NCBI GenBank assembly: GCA_036346275.1
Contig: JAYEVK010000259.1
Span: 62,001-126,000, forward strand
Source: Otatea glauca
Lineage: Eukaryota; Streptophyta; Magnoliopsida; Poales; Poaceae
Direction: 5' to 3'
DNA length: 64,000 nucleotides
The stretch's first letter is position 1, and the number at the start of each line of letters is the position of its first letter. Of the stretch, positions 35,046 to 45,997 are shown one piece after another. The position numbers and the translations under genes were made by a program. Under the pieces are notes generated by a model. It searched no databases and had not been told where the DNA came from. It was given only the letters and a program-made list of their open reading frames with translations.

Positions 35046-35194
35046 GTTTGGCACCGTTCACCATACATCGAGAAGAAGGGAGCGATTGCTACCATATGTT
35101 GGGCTTTTGGAACTAAAATAAAGCAACGTAGAACAATTTGTATGTGCCAAAGTTGCTCATGTTTGCTCAAATTGGAAATTACACCACCAAGGAG
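35046..35194. repeat. 149-bp duplication, left copy, flanking SIRE-A
   Basis: Runs from GTTTGGCACCGTTCACC to CACCACCAAGGAG and is repeated with no visible mismatch and equal length at 55083-55231, immediately outside the other end of SIRE-A. It belongs to the reverse LTR. A normal copia target duplication would be 5 bp. Two extra bases (AT, 35195-35196) separate this copy from the LTR. Confidence 0.9.
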
Positions 35195-35196
35195 AT

Positions 35197-36817
35197 TGAA
35201 GGACCATGTGGAGGTCCATCCATGTTTGTGATGAGTATTTGACTTTATTTGAGCAAGGTGTGCTCAAGTTTGAGTTTGATTTGGATTGATTTTCAAAATG
35301 AAGCAATTTGAGTTGTCTCGCCAGAGTGGCGCACTGGCCGTATGGACGCGGTAGTGATGAGTTGGATGGTTTATTGCACATCTTTGTGGGCATTGCTATG
35401 TGAGGAGTTTCCTTGTTTTTGATGGTTGCGGGGACGACGGTGCTAGGTCATGGTGAGGCGAAGGATGACCGGACTAGGCGAGGAGCGCTGAGGTCCAGAC
35501 GGCTGGGAGATCGCGGAAGATGATCGGAGACGAGTCCGGGCAAGTCAAGAAGACAAGGAAAGGAGTTGATGCTAGCTAGATGCCGCGTGGATCAATGAGG
35601 GCCGCTTGATTGCGGTCTAGTTGATAGGTTAGCGGGTCTAGGTAGTATGCTTTGAAACTGCAAGAAAACCCGGTATGTGTGTGGTTTTGGGTTAGCCCTT
35701 GCATGGCTGTGTGTGTGGGTTAATTCTAGCCCTTAGATGAGTGCTCTAGGGTTGAGGGACTTATCCAAGGGTGGTAGGTGGCCCAAGAGTAGTATAAATA
35801 GGGGCGGAGGGGTAGCCTCCTCTCCTTGAAGGTGTTGAGGTTTTTGATGCTCATTTGAGCTTTGCCCACATGAATGTGAGGCTTTGTAACCTCCCCTTCC
35901 AGAAATGAAAGTTTTATTCATCCACCTCTGAATTTATTTTATGATTTACATTATGTCTTTACTTTACGCAATTTAAATTCAGCATTTACTTTCCCGCAAT
36001 TACATTCCCGCAATTTACTTTCAAGTAATTTGGATTTGCCTCCCCTCCTTCTAAATGCTGCTGTTCTTGGATGTTTTTGAGTGTGTTCATATGGTTTTAC
36101 ATCTCTTTTACACTCTTGGATTGAGTAGAGAACATCTTTTCTTTCAAGTTCCAACTTTGTTCTGAACTTGTTCTTCGCGCAGCAGTCAGTGTTTGATTTT
36201 TGTAAAAATCTAGAAAAATCCTTTTGAGTAATTCTTTTTGGAGGAGGTGGACTCTGATATCCTCTTGCAGAAAAATTTTGAGTTCACTTGTTGCACCGTT
36301 TGGGCGCCATGAGGTGAAAACTGAGCCCTAAACGTTCTGCTCGAAGTTCTTGACCAGACTGTGTTCTTCGATTGTTCGTGTTTTTTCTGTAAGGCTTTTT
36401 GAGGAGAAATTTGGTGGAGTTCTTCATGACTCTAATTCTCACAGGGAGAAAAAGTCTCACAATTTTGTGAGCTACATAAACCCACCAACCTCCTGTGCAA
36501 ATTGAGGACAAGTTCTGGAAATCCTGCTTTTGCTTTTCTGAAAGTGACTTTTGTGATTTGAATTGATGTCCTTTCTAAAAGCAAGAGTTTGAATTGATTC
36601 CTCTTTATCTTGTACACTAGACAACCAGGATTGTGACTCAAAAATCCCCACATATTTTATGGTACTTATCCATGCAAGATTGGGGTACACATAGTTGTCT
36701 AGTTTTTCGGTTTTTCACAATTCCTTTGAGCGATCTTGTCGAGGTTTTGTTGGAGTATTTTGGAGGAATTTTTTTTGCGACCATTCACCCCCTCCTGCTC
36801 GCCATCTCGGTCCTTCA
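35197..36817 (+). repeat. 5-prime LTR of SIRE-A (1621 bp)
   Basis: Starts TGAAGGACCATGTGG and ends ATCTCGGTCCTTCA. TATAAATA at 35793-35800 is the likely promoter. It differs from the other two SIRE LTRs here mainly by short indels such as CGCTGAGG versus CGTCGGAGG near 35488. Confidence 0.93.
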
Positions 36818-36819
36818 AT

Positions 36820-36831
36820 TGGTATCGAGCC
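36820..36831 (+). other. SIRE-A primer-binding site
   Basis: TGGTATCGAGCC lies 2 bases after the LTR. It is the initiator tRNA-Met complement with one A missing, as in SIRE-B and E1. Confidence 0.8.
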
Positions 36832-36869
36832 GGTTCGCTCTTTCTAGATCTTGACCGGTCTCAAGAGCC

Positions 36870-37179
36870 ATGGCGACGACAAATATTCCACCAAGCCTCC
36901 CATCTTTAATGGAGTTGATTTTCCTTTTGGAAATCCCTGATGGAGTCATACATCAACGCCTGGGCTACCGATATGGCAAGGTGAAACTCCCGTATGAGGT
37001 TCCTCACGATGAAAATGTCACGCCATCAATATGGTTGACGCTGAGGCTAATGCTAAGGCAAGGAACATTCTCATACAGGTCTTAGCCATGGTGAGTATGA
37101 TAGATTTCTCACCTTCGCTCCGCTCACGAGATTTGGGTAACCTCGATGCTTACCATGAGGGCTCTACTCAAATCAAGAC
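36870..37179 (+). pseudogene. SIRE-A gag, N-terminal part
   Basis: ATG at 36870 corresponds to the SIRE-B gag ATG at 61210. A missing G after the third codon puts the frame out at once, and further single-base losses follow. Recognisable pieces include KLPYEVP-like residues near 36985. The part ends where E2 inserted (target duplication AAGAC, 37175-37179). Gag would form the particle core. Confidence 0.8.
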
Positions 37180-40100
37180 TGTAACATCCCAAAATTTGGC
37201 TTAATTAAGTTTTTATTGTTTAAAAGTGCATTGGTGATTTTCTGGAATTTATTTGGATTTTTCTGAATTTATTTGATTTAGTTTGAAATTAAGTTTATTG
37301 CTTTTTATTCAAATTTATTTATATCTATGCAAAGTTAAAATAAAGTTTTGGCAAAAATATTTTATTTAAGTCCAGAATGTCTCAAAGTATTTTTGAGATT
37401 TTTCTTGGATTTTTCCCGATTGTTTTATTGCCTAAAATAAATAAAATGAATTTCGGAATTATTTCAATTGAAAACCTTTTGAAAAACCTTGTGAACGAGA
37501 TTGGGCCCGCCTGTGCATCAGGCTTGTGGTGGCCGGTGGAGCGCGCCTGCTTGGCCCATTCGGGTAAACCCTAAGGCGAGTGAATCTGCGCCGCTGGATC
37601 AAGATCGCGCGGGTGAGATCAATTGCAATGCGGTTTGGGACTCGGGAGAATCTTCGCCGTTGGAAAGAAATCGCGGCGGTTAGGATTAGATCGTGGCCGT
37701 GTGATCCTCGACCATTGGTAGTAGATCGAAGCGGTGTGGGTTGTCGCCTCCGACGCGAACTCGAATCCGTCGCCGACACGACCTCGCCGGCCGTAACGAC
37801 CTAGGGTTCCGCTTTTAGCGCGTTGGCGAGGCTATAAATAGGAGGGGTAGCGCCCCGAGGTTCTCCGTGAGCCGCCGCATCTTTTCGGCTGAAGCGCCGC
37901 GCCGAGGAACGCCAGGGAGCCGCCGACTCGCCAGCAGAACACCGAGCCGCCACGGTTTTTGCTCGAGTTCGCCGCCGGCTCGTCGGTTTTCGCTGTTTTG
38001 GTCCCAGATCCGATTCACCGAGGTGTGCCGCGTCAACCACGCCACTTCTTCACGCCGGGACACGCTTAACGCCGCCACCGAAGTCTTCTTCTTCGTCTCG
38101 GTGACTTTTCGCCGCCGCCGCCGTGAGCTTCGGGTGAGTTCGTGACCATCGGATCTGGTTGAACGGAGAAGATCGAGCCACGTTGCACGCCTCCGCCGCC
38201 GCTCGACGGATCGTGGTGTGGATGCGTGCTGCGGTCGCGATCGGCGGCGCGCCGCGACCAATCGGACGACGCGCGTGGCTGCGGGTTTCGAAGGCGTCGG
38301 CGCCGGGTTCACGGTGGACCAGAGGAGGTCTCGTGGATCGTGTCTATCGCGCCGAGGCCACGGTCGAGCTCGTTGGTTCGGTCAGGCTGACGCCACGCTG
38401 ACGTCATAAATCGCTTTTTCGTAATAAAATAAATCTGTTAATTTCGAATTTCTGATTTTCTGATTTCAGTATTTATTTTAAACTTCAAAAGGCTATATCT
38501 TTTGCATCGTAACTCGGATTTGAGTGATTCCAGTTTCTAAAAATTTGTAAAATTGATATCTATTTAATGGTGAATTTTATTTGATTTTGGAGTTCAATTG
38601 TCTCTGTTTTGGCATTTATTTGCTTTTCTCTTCTGTGACGCGTGAGACGTTGAATTGTGCGACGCCGAGGAAGATCAAGCAACTCAAGAGCAAGCTTCAG
38701 ATCAAGATCAGGACCTATTCCAAGGCAAGTTGTGCTTTGATCATGTTGAACCCATGTTTATAAAATTGCTATGTTTGTTTTACAATATTGCATATATTTC
38801 AAATATACAACTGTTTCAAATTAGATTGGGTTTAGCTAAAATACCAGATTGATCTGTACCCTACCTTGTCATTGTATGCCATGATCCATTGTCACCCTAG
38901 ATTGGTTTAATTTAGTTGGTTAATGAATATAATCAACATTGGAGGTTAGACCGTATTAGTTGCTTAGCCATGCCACGTCATCACATGTGTCGAATCATTG
39001 ATAATTAATCTTGATTAATGGAATATGGAACAATGTTATGAACTTGTGTGTAATGTGGAATCACACGATGAGATTGAGTTGTTGTGGCGAGTCATGTCAC
39101 GCAACGAGGTTGAATTGTTGATGGCACGTGATGCTTGGTAATCAACGGGGTGATAATCATTTAGATTGGGGCAAGTGGCAAGGGGCGAGGATGCCAAGGT
39201 GGGCCCGATGGGCGAGGGTATGTGGAAGTCTTGCCTTGATCACACTAAGGACTTAACCTTGCAAGCCTTTGACTGAGTCAATCATGCAACCACATGTTCG
39301 TATGGGCCACCTAGTGAGTAATTTGTAATGTCTTAATTTTGATACTATCGTGGTCGGTGTGAGTTCCCGAGTTATGGTGTAATTCACATGGCGCAAGAGG
39401 GGGGCCCTGGATGTGGTTTTCAGACCCGCCAGTGTTGAAACCTTAGCGGGTAGTATCGGATTAAGATAGAGCATTGTAAAGGCTTTGTTATGATCTCTCG
39501 CTTTGTGGTGTTTGGTTATATCACGTGGGTAAAGTGCATAACCTCTGCAGAGTGTGAAACTATTCTGATAGCCGTGCTCATGGTATTGAGCAATGCTCGG
39601 AATTACGATTAAGGGTTAGCTTAATGAATTGAACAACTTGGTTGGGATGGCGGAATGCCATGTGGAAGATGGAATTTGACTTAGGATTGGAAACTTGGTT
39701 TACTTGAGAAATCTTGAACTTATTTATTATTGTTATTTGTTTTACATTCTTTACAATCTATATACTGTATTTGTTCATAAATGCTGCTTATTGCAAAATA
39801 GCCATGATAGCCTATCCATTGGAATAAGCCTTGCATATAGATACATAGAATTGCATTATGTGCACAACTTGTTGAGTGCTTTAAGTACTCACCCTTGCCA
39901 AACAACAATAATCAACAGTTGAAGAATCTACACCCGTGTTGGAAGATGAAGTCCAAGAAGACACGAGTCATTAGGGTCCGAGCCTTGTCGGTTGCCTGTG
40001 GTGAACTGATGAGCTATCTACGTTTCTACTTTCCGCTGCTTAATTATTAGTTTATATTCTCAGTCTTGCCCTGCGTGGCTTAATAATGTAAGTTGGTCAT

Positions 40101-40259
40101 AAGATCATACATTTAGCTATATCAATAAATGAACTATTATTCTATTATCGTTGTGTATGATGTGATATGTACCAATGTTAAGCTGTGTGCACTAGCGTTG
40201 ATCCTGGGACTAGTGCGGTAAACACAGTGGGTTCGAATCAGTGGATTCGGGTCCCTACA
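37180..40259 (+). repeat. 5-prime LTR of E2 (3080 bp)
   Basis: TGTAACATCCC start and CCCTACA end. TATAAATA at 37833-37840 begins a GC-rich leader to about 38400. The tail contains AAGTACTCACCCTTGCC (about 39885) and TGATCCTGGGACTAGTGC (about 40199). Frames in the GC-rich leader show no known protein. Confidence 0.95.
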
Positions 40260-40263
40260 GAGG

Positions 40264-40275
40264 TGGTATCAGAGC
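40264..40275 (+). other. E2 primer-binding site (initiator tRNA-Met)
   Basis: TGGTATCAGAGC, an exact match to the standard plant primer site, four bases after the LTR. Confidence 0.93.
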
Positions 40276-40439
40276 ATACTGACTGTAGGTTTTGGCCCTA
40301 GATAGTATGGAGGTGTCTTGTGAGAGTCCAAAACTATTTTCTAAAAGAAAATCTAAATTTGATTAATAAAACACTCTTGACTCATCTCATTCTCTACGTC
40401 TTGCCTTTGCTGAATTTACCGTCTTACTTGCCGTTTCGG

Positions 40440-41216
40440 GTGGAGAACTTATTCAAAGTTCTTGTGGAGCAGATGCCGATCGTTCCGACCTTTGAGGAGT
40501 CAGCTGGCGGCTACGCCATGGAACTGTGGAGAGTACTTCAGACGCTTGGAGGTTTCTACCGCCCACTTTACCGAGGAGGCAGCTGGTCAGTTGATGGTGT
40601 ACACCGAGGATTCATTTGCAAGTGATCATCTACGCTCGGGAGAACGAGGAAACTAGCAGGCCAATCAATGTCTCCGCCAGAAGGTTCTCGTACGAAGTTG
40701 CAATTCAAGAAGTTGCTCGACTTGCTCTTCGCCGTATCTGTCGTGACTACGCTGACGAGCTTCACGACTCAGTGTTCCGACTTCACCCAGACGTTCAGGC
40801 ATGCCGAAGACGACGGATCGAGGGGAGCGAGTGTGCTACTGCGACGCACCTTGCAGAGTTCGCCCTTGCCCAGGAGGACCATATGAGAGATACTACTCAG
40901 GAGTTGGAGACTGTGTACGAGGCACTCAGAGTGGCAGAGCAGGAGCTCGAGGTGACCCGTGCTTCAGCTATCGGGATGATCACCGAGCCGAGAGGCCCCG
41001 AGGCGCTTGAGGACGAGCCGGAGCGCGTGACTCGGGGAGTTCAGAGCCACCGAGGAGTCCGAGGAGGATCCAGAGGAGCGAGTGGGAGCCGAAGGAGTGC
41101 AGACCCGTTGTTGCAGAGGACCCGAGAGTAGGTCACGGGATAGGTTCGCTCCGATGCCCGCTCATCCACCGGTGTATGCGCCGGATCAGCCTCAGCCAGG
41201 GTGGCTGGATGAGTGA
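40440..41216 (+). pseudogene. E2 accessory ORF between primer site and gag, frameshifted, unknown function
   Basis: An extra coding region of about 250 codons lies upstream of gag, in at least three frames. Frame one contains NCGEYFRRLEVSTAHFTEEA (about 40510-40570). The main frame (40616-41131) contains RPINVSARRFSYEVAIQEVA and LALRRICRDYADELHDSVF, then a probable coiled coil (AQEDHMRDTTQELETVYEAL, about 40866-40925). After about 41050 a third frame continues to PPVYAPDQPQPGWLDE and a TGA at 41214. Cereal Ty3 elements sometimes carry an unassigned ORF in this place, and this resembles those. No enzymatic motif is seen. E1 has only about 530 bases here and lacks it. I cannot assign a function. 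Confidence 0.6.
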
Positions 41217-41494
41217 GTGTCAGCCTTGGAGCTGTGTTGAGACTCGAGTGTGAGTCGCGTCTTTAAGTTAGTCTTTACCTTTTTGGTTGACGTTAAGGTT
41301 TCGTGTTTTAGTTTGCTTCTTTGTATTGCTGAGTGGGCAGTATGTGTTGCAAAGCTTGTAGGCTTAAATAAGCAGCCATACCAAGATAAATAAAGAATTG
41401 TTCAGTTGGGTATAACCTATCTTCCCCGCTTTAGAAATTCTTACTTCTCATCTATGCTACATCTACCTTTCCTAACCTAAGAGGCAATAATCAG

Positions 41495-42536
41495 ATGGTG
41501 AATACTCGAGGAAACAACAGTGCTTCAGAAGTGGATCACATGAATGACAACCCCAATGACGGAGCGGCCCTCAACCACCGCCAAGTGGACATGCGAATTT
41601 GGGAGCATTTACGCGTGCAGACTCAAGCGATCACGGATAATGATGCAAAGAGATGCAAAGAAATGACCAACGCAAGAAGAAACCACAACAACCCTGCAGC
41701 TCAGAACAATCATGGTGGATCTCGACCTATTTCCAAGCTATCAGATTTTATGAGGACGAGGCCACCAACTTTTTCAGGAAATGTGAACCCTTTGGAAGCC
41801 GATGACTGGCTTAGGACCATTGAGAAGAAGCTGCACATCACTCAGTGCGAAGGCAATGAGAAGGTGCTCACGCTTCTCATCAACTTGAAGGAACCGCCCT
41901 GTTGAATGGTGGGAGAATTATTGTGCGCTCATGGAGCCCCGCAAGAGATAACCTGGGAGGAGTTCACTAATGCTTTCCGCCAGTATCATGTCCCAGAGGG
42001 AATGATGGACCTTAAGAAGGAGGAGTTTAGAGCTTTGAAGCAAGGAGGCCAACCAGTGGCCGAATACCTGAATAAATTTACCCAGTTAGCTCGCTATGCC
42101 CCTGAAGACGTAGCGACAGACAAAGCTAGGCAGTCTCGTTTCATGAAGGGATCAATTCGGGATCGCAGTGGGATTGATTACCCACAACTTTCCAGACTTC
42201 CAGGAGTTAGTGAATAAGGCGTTGATCCTAGAGGATAAGCGCAAAGAGCTGGGTGAAAACCGTAAGCGCTTGATGAACAATCAGGGTGGACGTCCAAACC
42301 ATTTACGTTTGAGGATGTCACCACAGCAATTTGCTAGGTTCCAACCACCAGCTGGGAACAAGGCATCAACCCCTTCACCTCGCCCTGCCAATCAGAATTT
42401 TCAGACACCAGCACAGGGCAACAATGCACCGGGAGGGAATCAGCAGTCCGCCGTGAAAAGATGCTATACCTGCAATGAGCCAGGGCACTTTTCTAATAGG
42501 TGTCCACGTAAGGAGGCATCACGCCATTCGTTTTAA
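41495..42536 (+). pseudogene. E2 gag, three frames
   Basis: Frame 1 (41495-41905, 136 aa) starts MVNTRGNNSASEVDHMND and includes RTRPPTFSGNVNPLEADDWL, typical of plant Ty3 Gag. Frame 2 (41906-42217) has EEFTNAFRQYHVPEGMMDLK and GGQPVAEYLNKFTQLARYAP. Frame 3 (42168-42536) has a Pro/Gln/Asn-rich linker and the zinc knuckle CYTCNEPGHFSNRC (CX2CX4HX4C) near 42460. Single-base indels near 41900 and 42180 separate the frames. Without them the ORF would be near normal length. Gag forms the particle and binds RNA. Confidence 0.9.
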
Positions 42537-42714
42537 CTTGGGAACAACACCGCCAAGGCACTAGCCTCGGGAGGAAATCGCGGCGCCAGTCAAGTCGAGC
42601 AACCCCGCAATCAACAAAGGCGTGGAAGGATCAACCACATCACCGATGGAGCTCGGGAGGCTACGGATGTCGTCTGGGTAAGTTCTGGTCAACTCGATTA
42701 CTGCCACGCTTTGT

Positions 42715-45700
42715 TTGATTACGAGCTTCGATTCGCTTGTTTCTCAAAGTTTTGCAACCAAGAATGGATTTAAAATGGTGAATCTTAAGTGTGTGCTCTT
42801 AGTCCAAGCCCCAGGATCTGAGTTTAGATCTAGCCTTGGGTGTTTGGGAGCTAAGTTGCTTATGGATGGGATAGAATTTCTAGCGAATCTCATCTTAATA
42901 GATGCGCAATCCCTAGACGTCATCCTTGGAATGGATTGGCTGTCAAAACATAAGGCTGTTTTGGATTGTGGCCGAAGGATCGTGACTTTGGAAGGCCCTA
43001 ATGGCAAGAAAGTGGAGTTTCAAGCGACCGCAGTTCGAGATGGGCAGTTAGTGGTCAACAGCGTGAAAGCCATCAGCATGGAAGATGTGCCAGTAGCCAG
43101 AGAATACCCGGATGTGTTTCCAGAAGATTTGCCAGGATTGCCACCGGATCGTGATATCGAGTTTGTCATCGAGTTAGCGCCAGGGACAGCACCGATATCG
43201 AAGAGACCATATCGGATGCCTACCGACGAGTTAGTGGAAATGAAGAAGCGATTGAGGAACCGCAAGAAAAGGTTTCATTAGACCAAGTTCATCACCGTGG
43301 GGAGCCCCGGTTTTGTTTGTTCGCAAGAAGGACGGAAGTCTTAGAATGTGCATCGACTATCGTGCACTTAATGAAGTAACGATCAAGAATAAGTACCGCT
43401 GCCCGTGATCGACGACTTATTTGATCGATTAAGAGGAGCTGGAGTTTTCTCCAAGATAGATCTTCGTTCGTGATACCATCGATTGAAGATCCGAGCAGAG
43501 GATGTACCTAAGACCGCGCTTTCTACGCGATATGGACATTATGAGTTCACAGTCATGTCATTTGATTGACTAATGCCCCAAAGATATTTCATGAACATGA
43601 TGAATAAGGTTTTCATGGAGTATTTGGATAAGTTCGTTGTAGTCTTCATAGACGATATTTTGGTTTACTCAAAGACAGAAGAAGAGCATGCAGAACATCT
43701 GAGAATGGTTTTGGAGAGACTGCGAGAACAACAGCTATATGCTAAGTTTAGCAAGTGTGAATTTTGGAAGGAAAAGGTCGAATTTCTGGGTCATGTAATG
43801 ACTACTAAAGGAGTTGCAGTCGACCCAAGCAAAGTGGACGCGGTGTTGCAATCGAGCAACCAAGTCATTACCCGATCCGTAGTTTTCGGGAATGGCGGGA
43901 TATTACCGTCGGTTCATAGAAGGATTCTCGACAATTGCTAAACCCCTGACGCAGTTGTTGAAGAAAGAAAAGAAGTTTGCATGGACGCCAGAGTGCGAGA
44001 AAAGTTTCATGGAACTAAAGAAGCGTTTAACAACAGCCCCCGTATTAGTGTTGCCAGATGTGCAGAATGGATTTGATATTTACTGCGATGCTTCGAAGCA
44101 AGGCTTGGGATGCGTGTTAATGCAAGAAGGCAAAGTCGTTGCTTATGCGTCGAGACAGTTAAGACCGCATGAAGTGAATTACCCAACGCATGATTTGGAG
44201 TTAGCCGCCGTAGTGCATGCCTTGAAGATATGGCGTCATTATCTCATAGGAAATAGATGTGAGATATATACAGACCATAAGAGCCTGAAATACATATTCA
44301 CTCAAGCCGATCGAATATGAGATGTCAAGATGGTGGAGCTAATTAAGGATTATAATGTGGGAATCCATTATCACCCCGGAAAAGCTAATGTGGTGGCAGA
44401 TGCTCTGAGTCGAAAGAGCTATAGAGCAAATGCATTGACAATGGAGGATCAACCGGAACTATGCAAGGAATTTGAAGTTAAGATTGGAAGTAGTTCGCAA
44501 GGAATGGTAGCTGCACTTGAAGTAAAGCCAACATTGGAAGATCGATTAGAGAAGGTCAACAAGATGACGATAAAATTTCTAAAATCAAGGCTAAAAGGAA
44601 GAAGGCCTAGCCTTAGATTTTACTCGATGAACAAGGGACTATGTTCTTCAAAAGCCGAATTTGTGTACTGGATAAAAGGAGTCAAACAAGCGATTCTTGA
44701 GGAAGCTCACGACTCTAAGTACTCAATTCATCCAGGAAGTGCTAAAATGTATCAGGATTTGAAGGAGAGATTCTGGTGGCCGAATATGAAGCGTGAAGTG
44801 GCTGAGCATGTTGCGTTATGTGACGTATGTCAGAGAGTAAAGGCCATGCATCAAAGACCCGCTGGTCTGTTGCAGCCGTTGAAAATTCCGGAATGGAAGT
44901 GGGAGGAAGTCGGAATGGATTTTATCACCGGTTTACCTAAGACTCGAGAAGGTTACGATTCCATTTGGGTTATCGTGGATCGTCTAACCAAGGTCGCTCA
45001 CTTCATCCCAGTAAAGACCACTTACTCCGGGGATCGCTTAGCAGAACTATATATGGCAAAAATTGTATGTTTGCATGGAGTGCCCAAGAAGATTGTGTCA
45101 GACAGAGGTACCCAATTTACCTCAAGATTTTGGAATAAGTTGCACGAAGCAATGGGGACTCGTCTGAATTTCAGTACCGCATATCACCCGCAAACAGATG
45201 GTCAGACCGAAAGAGTAAATCAGATTTTAGAGGATATGTTGAGAGCTTGTGCTTTAGCTTATGCTACGTCATGGGATAAATGTCTGCCATACGCAGAATT
45301 CAGTTACAATAATAGTTATCAAGCTAGCCTGCAAATGTCACCATTCGAAGCGTTGTATGGACGTGCTTGTCGTACTCCATTAAATTGGAATGAAACCGGA
45401 GAGCGTCTGGTCTTTGGGCCAGATATTCTCGAAGAGGCAGAAAGTCAAGTTGCAATGATCAGAGAGAGGTTGAAGATAGCACAGTCAAGACAGAAGAGTT
45501 ACGCAGATAACCGTCGTCGAGATTTGAGTTTTGAACCAGAAGATCATGTGTATCTCAGGGTTACCCCTCTTAAGGGCGTTAAAAGATTTCATGTTAAAGG
45601 GAAGCTTGCACCAAGATATGTTGGTCCGTTCAAGATTCTGAGCCGTCGAGAGAGGTAGCTTATCGATTAGAGTTGCCTCGATCCTTGGCGGAGTGCACGA

Positions 45701-45956
45701 TGTATTCCATGTGTCGCAACTTAAGAAGTGTCTCAGAGTGCCAACAGAGCAAACCCCATTGGATGCAATAGAGCTGCAAGAAGATTTGACGTATAAAGAG
45801 CAACCAGTCAGAATTTTGGATGTTATGGAACGCAAGACCAGAAACAAGTCTATTCGCTTTTGCAGAATTCAGTGGAGCAATCATTCTGAAAGTGAAGCCA
45901 CTTGGGAGCGAGAAGAAGATTTGAAGTCAGAATTCCCAAACCTATTCTCTAGTTAG
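42715..45956 (+). pseudogene. E2 pol (protease to chromodomain-like tail), interrupted
   Basis: The protease C-terminal half and linker (42715-43281) has LDVILGMDWLSKHK and ends in a stop; its catalytic DSGA region just upstream is garbled. RT is in pieces: CIDYRALNEVTIKNK (43349), a KIDLRS block with YHR where family members have YHQ (43455-43490), and FIDDILVYS (43644). RNase H (43892-44320) has YCDASKQGLGCVLMQ and TDHKSLKYIFT. Integrase (44330-45658, 442 aa) keeps all three catalytic acids in GMDFITGLP, VSDRGTQF and NQILEDML, plus a GPF motif near its end. The chromodomain-like tail (45693-45956) ends in frame. About six indels or stops break the polyprotein. The integrase frame is the longest open frame in the window. 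Confidence 0.93.
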
Positions 45957-45964
45957 CCCTGAAT

Positions 45965-45995
45965 CTCGGGTCGAGATTCTGTTAAGGGGGGGAGG
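45965..45995 (+). promoter_or_regulatory. E2 palindrome and polypurine tract
   Basis: GAATCTCGGGTCGAGATTC is an inverted repeat with 8-bp arms, a few bases before AAGGGGGGGAGG (45984-45995), which ends two bases before the 3-prime LTR. It matches the arrangement in E1. Confidence 0.8.
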
Positions 45996-45997
45996 TT

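Larger units (their letters stand above)
31096..35194 (-). mobile_element. Reverse-oriented LTR of an E1-related Ty3 element, part 1
   Basis: Read on the minus strand this block follows the plan of the E1 LTR: GC-rich leader (about 35040-34640), AT-rich middle, then a conserved tail. Tail matches include AGTAGTACGGG (about 32200), GTGTCCACACCGAGGTGTTG (about 32150) and AAGTACTCAACCTTGCT (about 31447). The tail ends GAGGGTCCTTACA, so the LTR edge is at 31096. No internal gag or pol is found beside it. The block is interrupted at 35194 by SIRE-A and resumes at 55232. Sequence similarity to E1 is clearly lower than between E1's own LTRs. It may be a solo LTR. Confidence 0.75.

Noticed and set aside
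34739..35170. 143-codon minus-strand frame as a gene
   Set aside because: It lies in the GC-rich leader of the reverse LTR and is cut by the 149-bp duplication edge; no recognisable domain.
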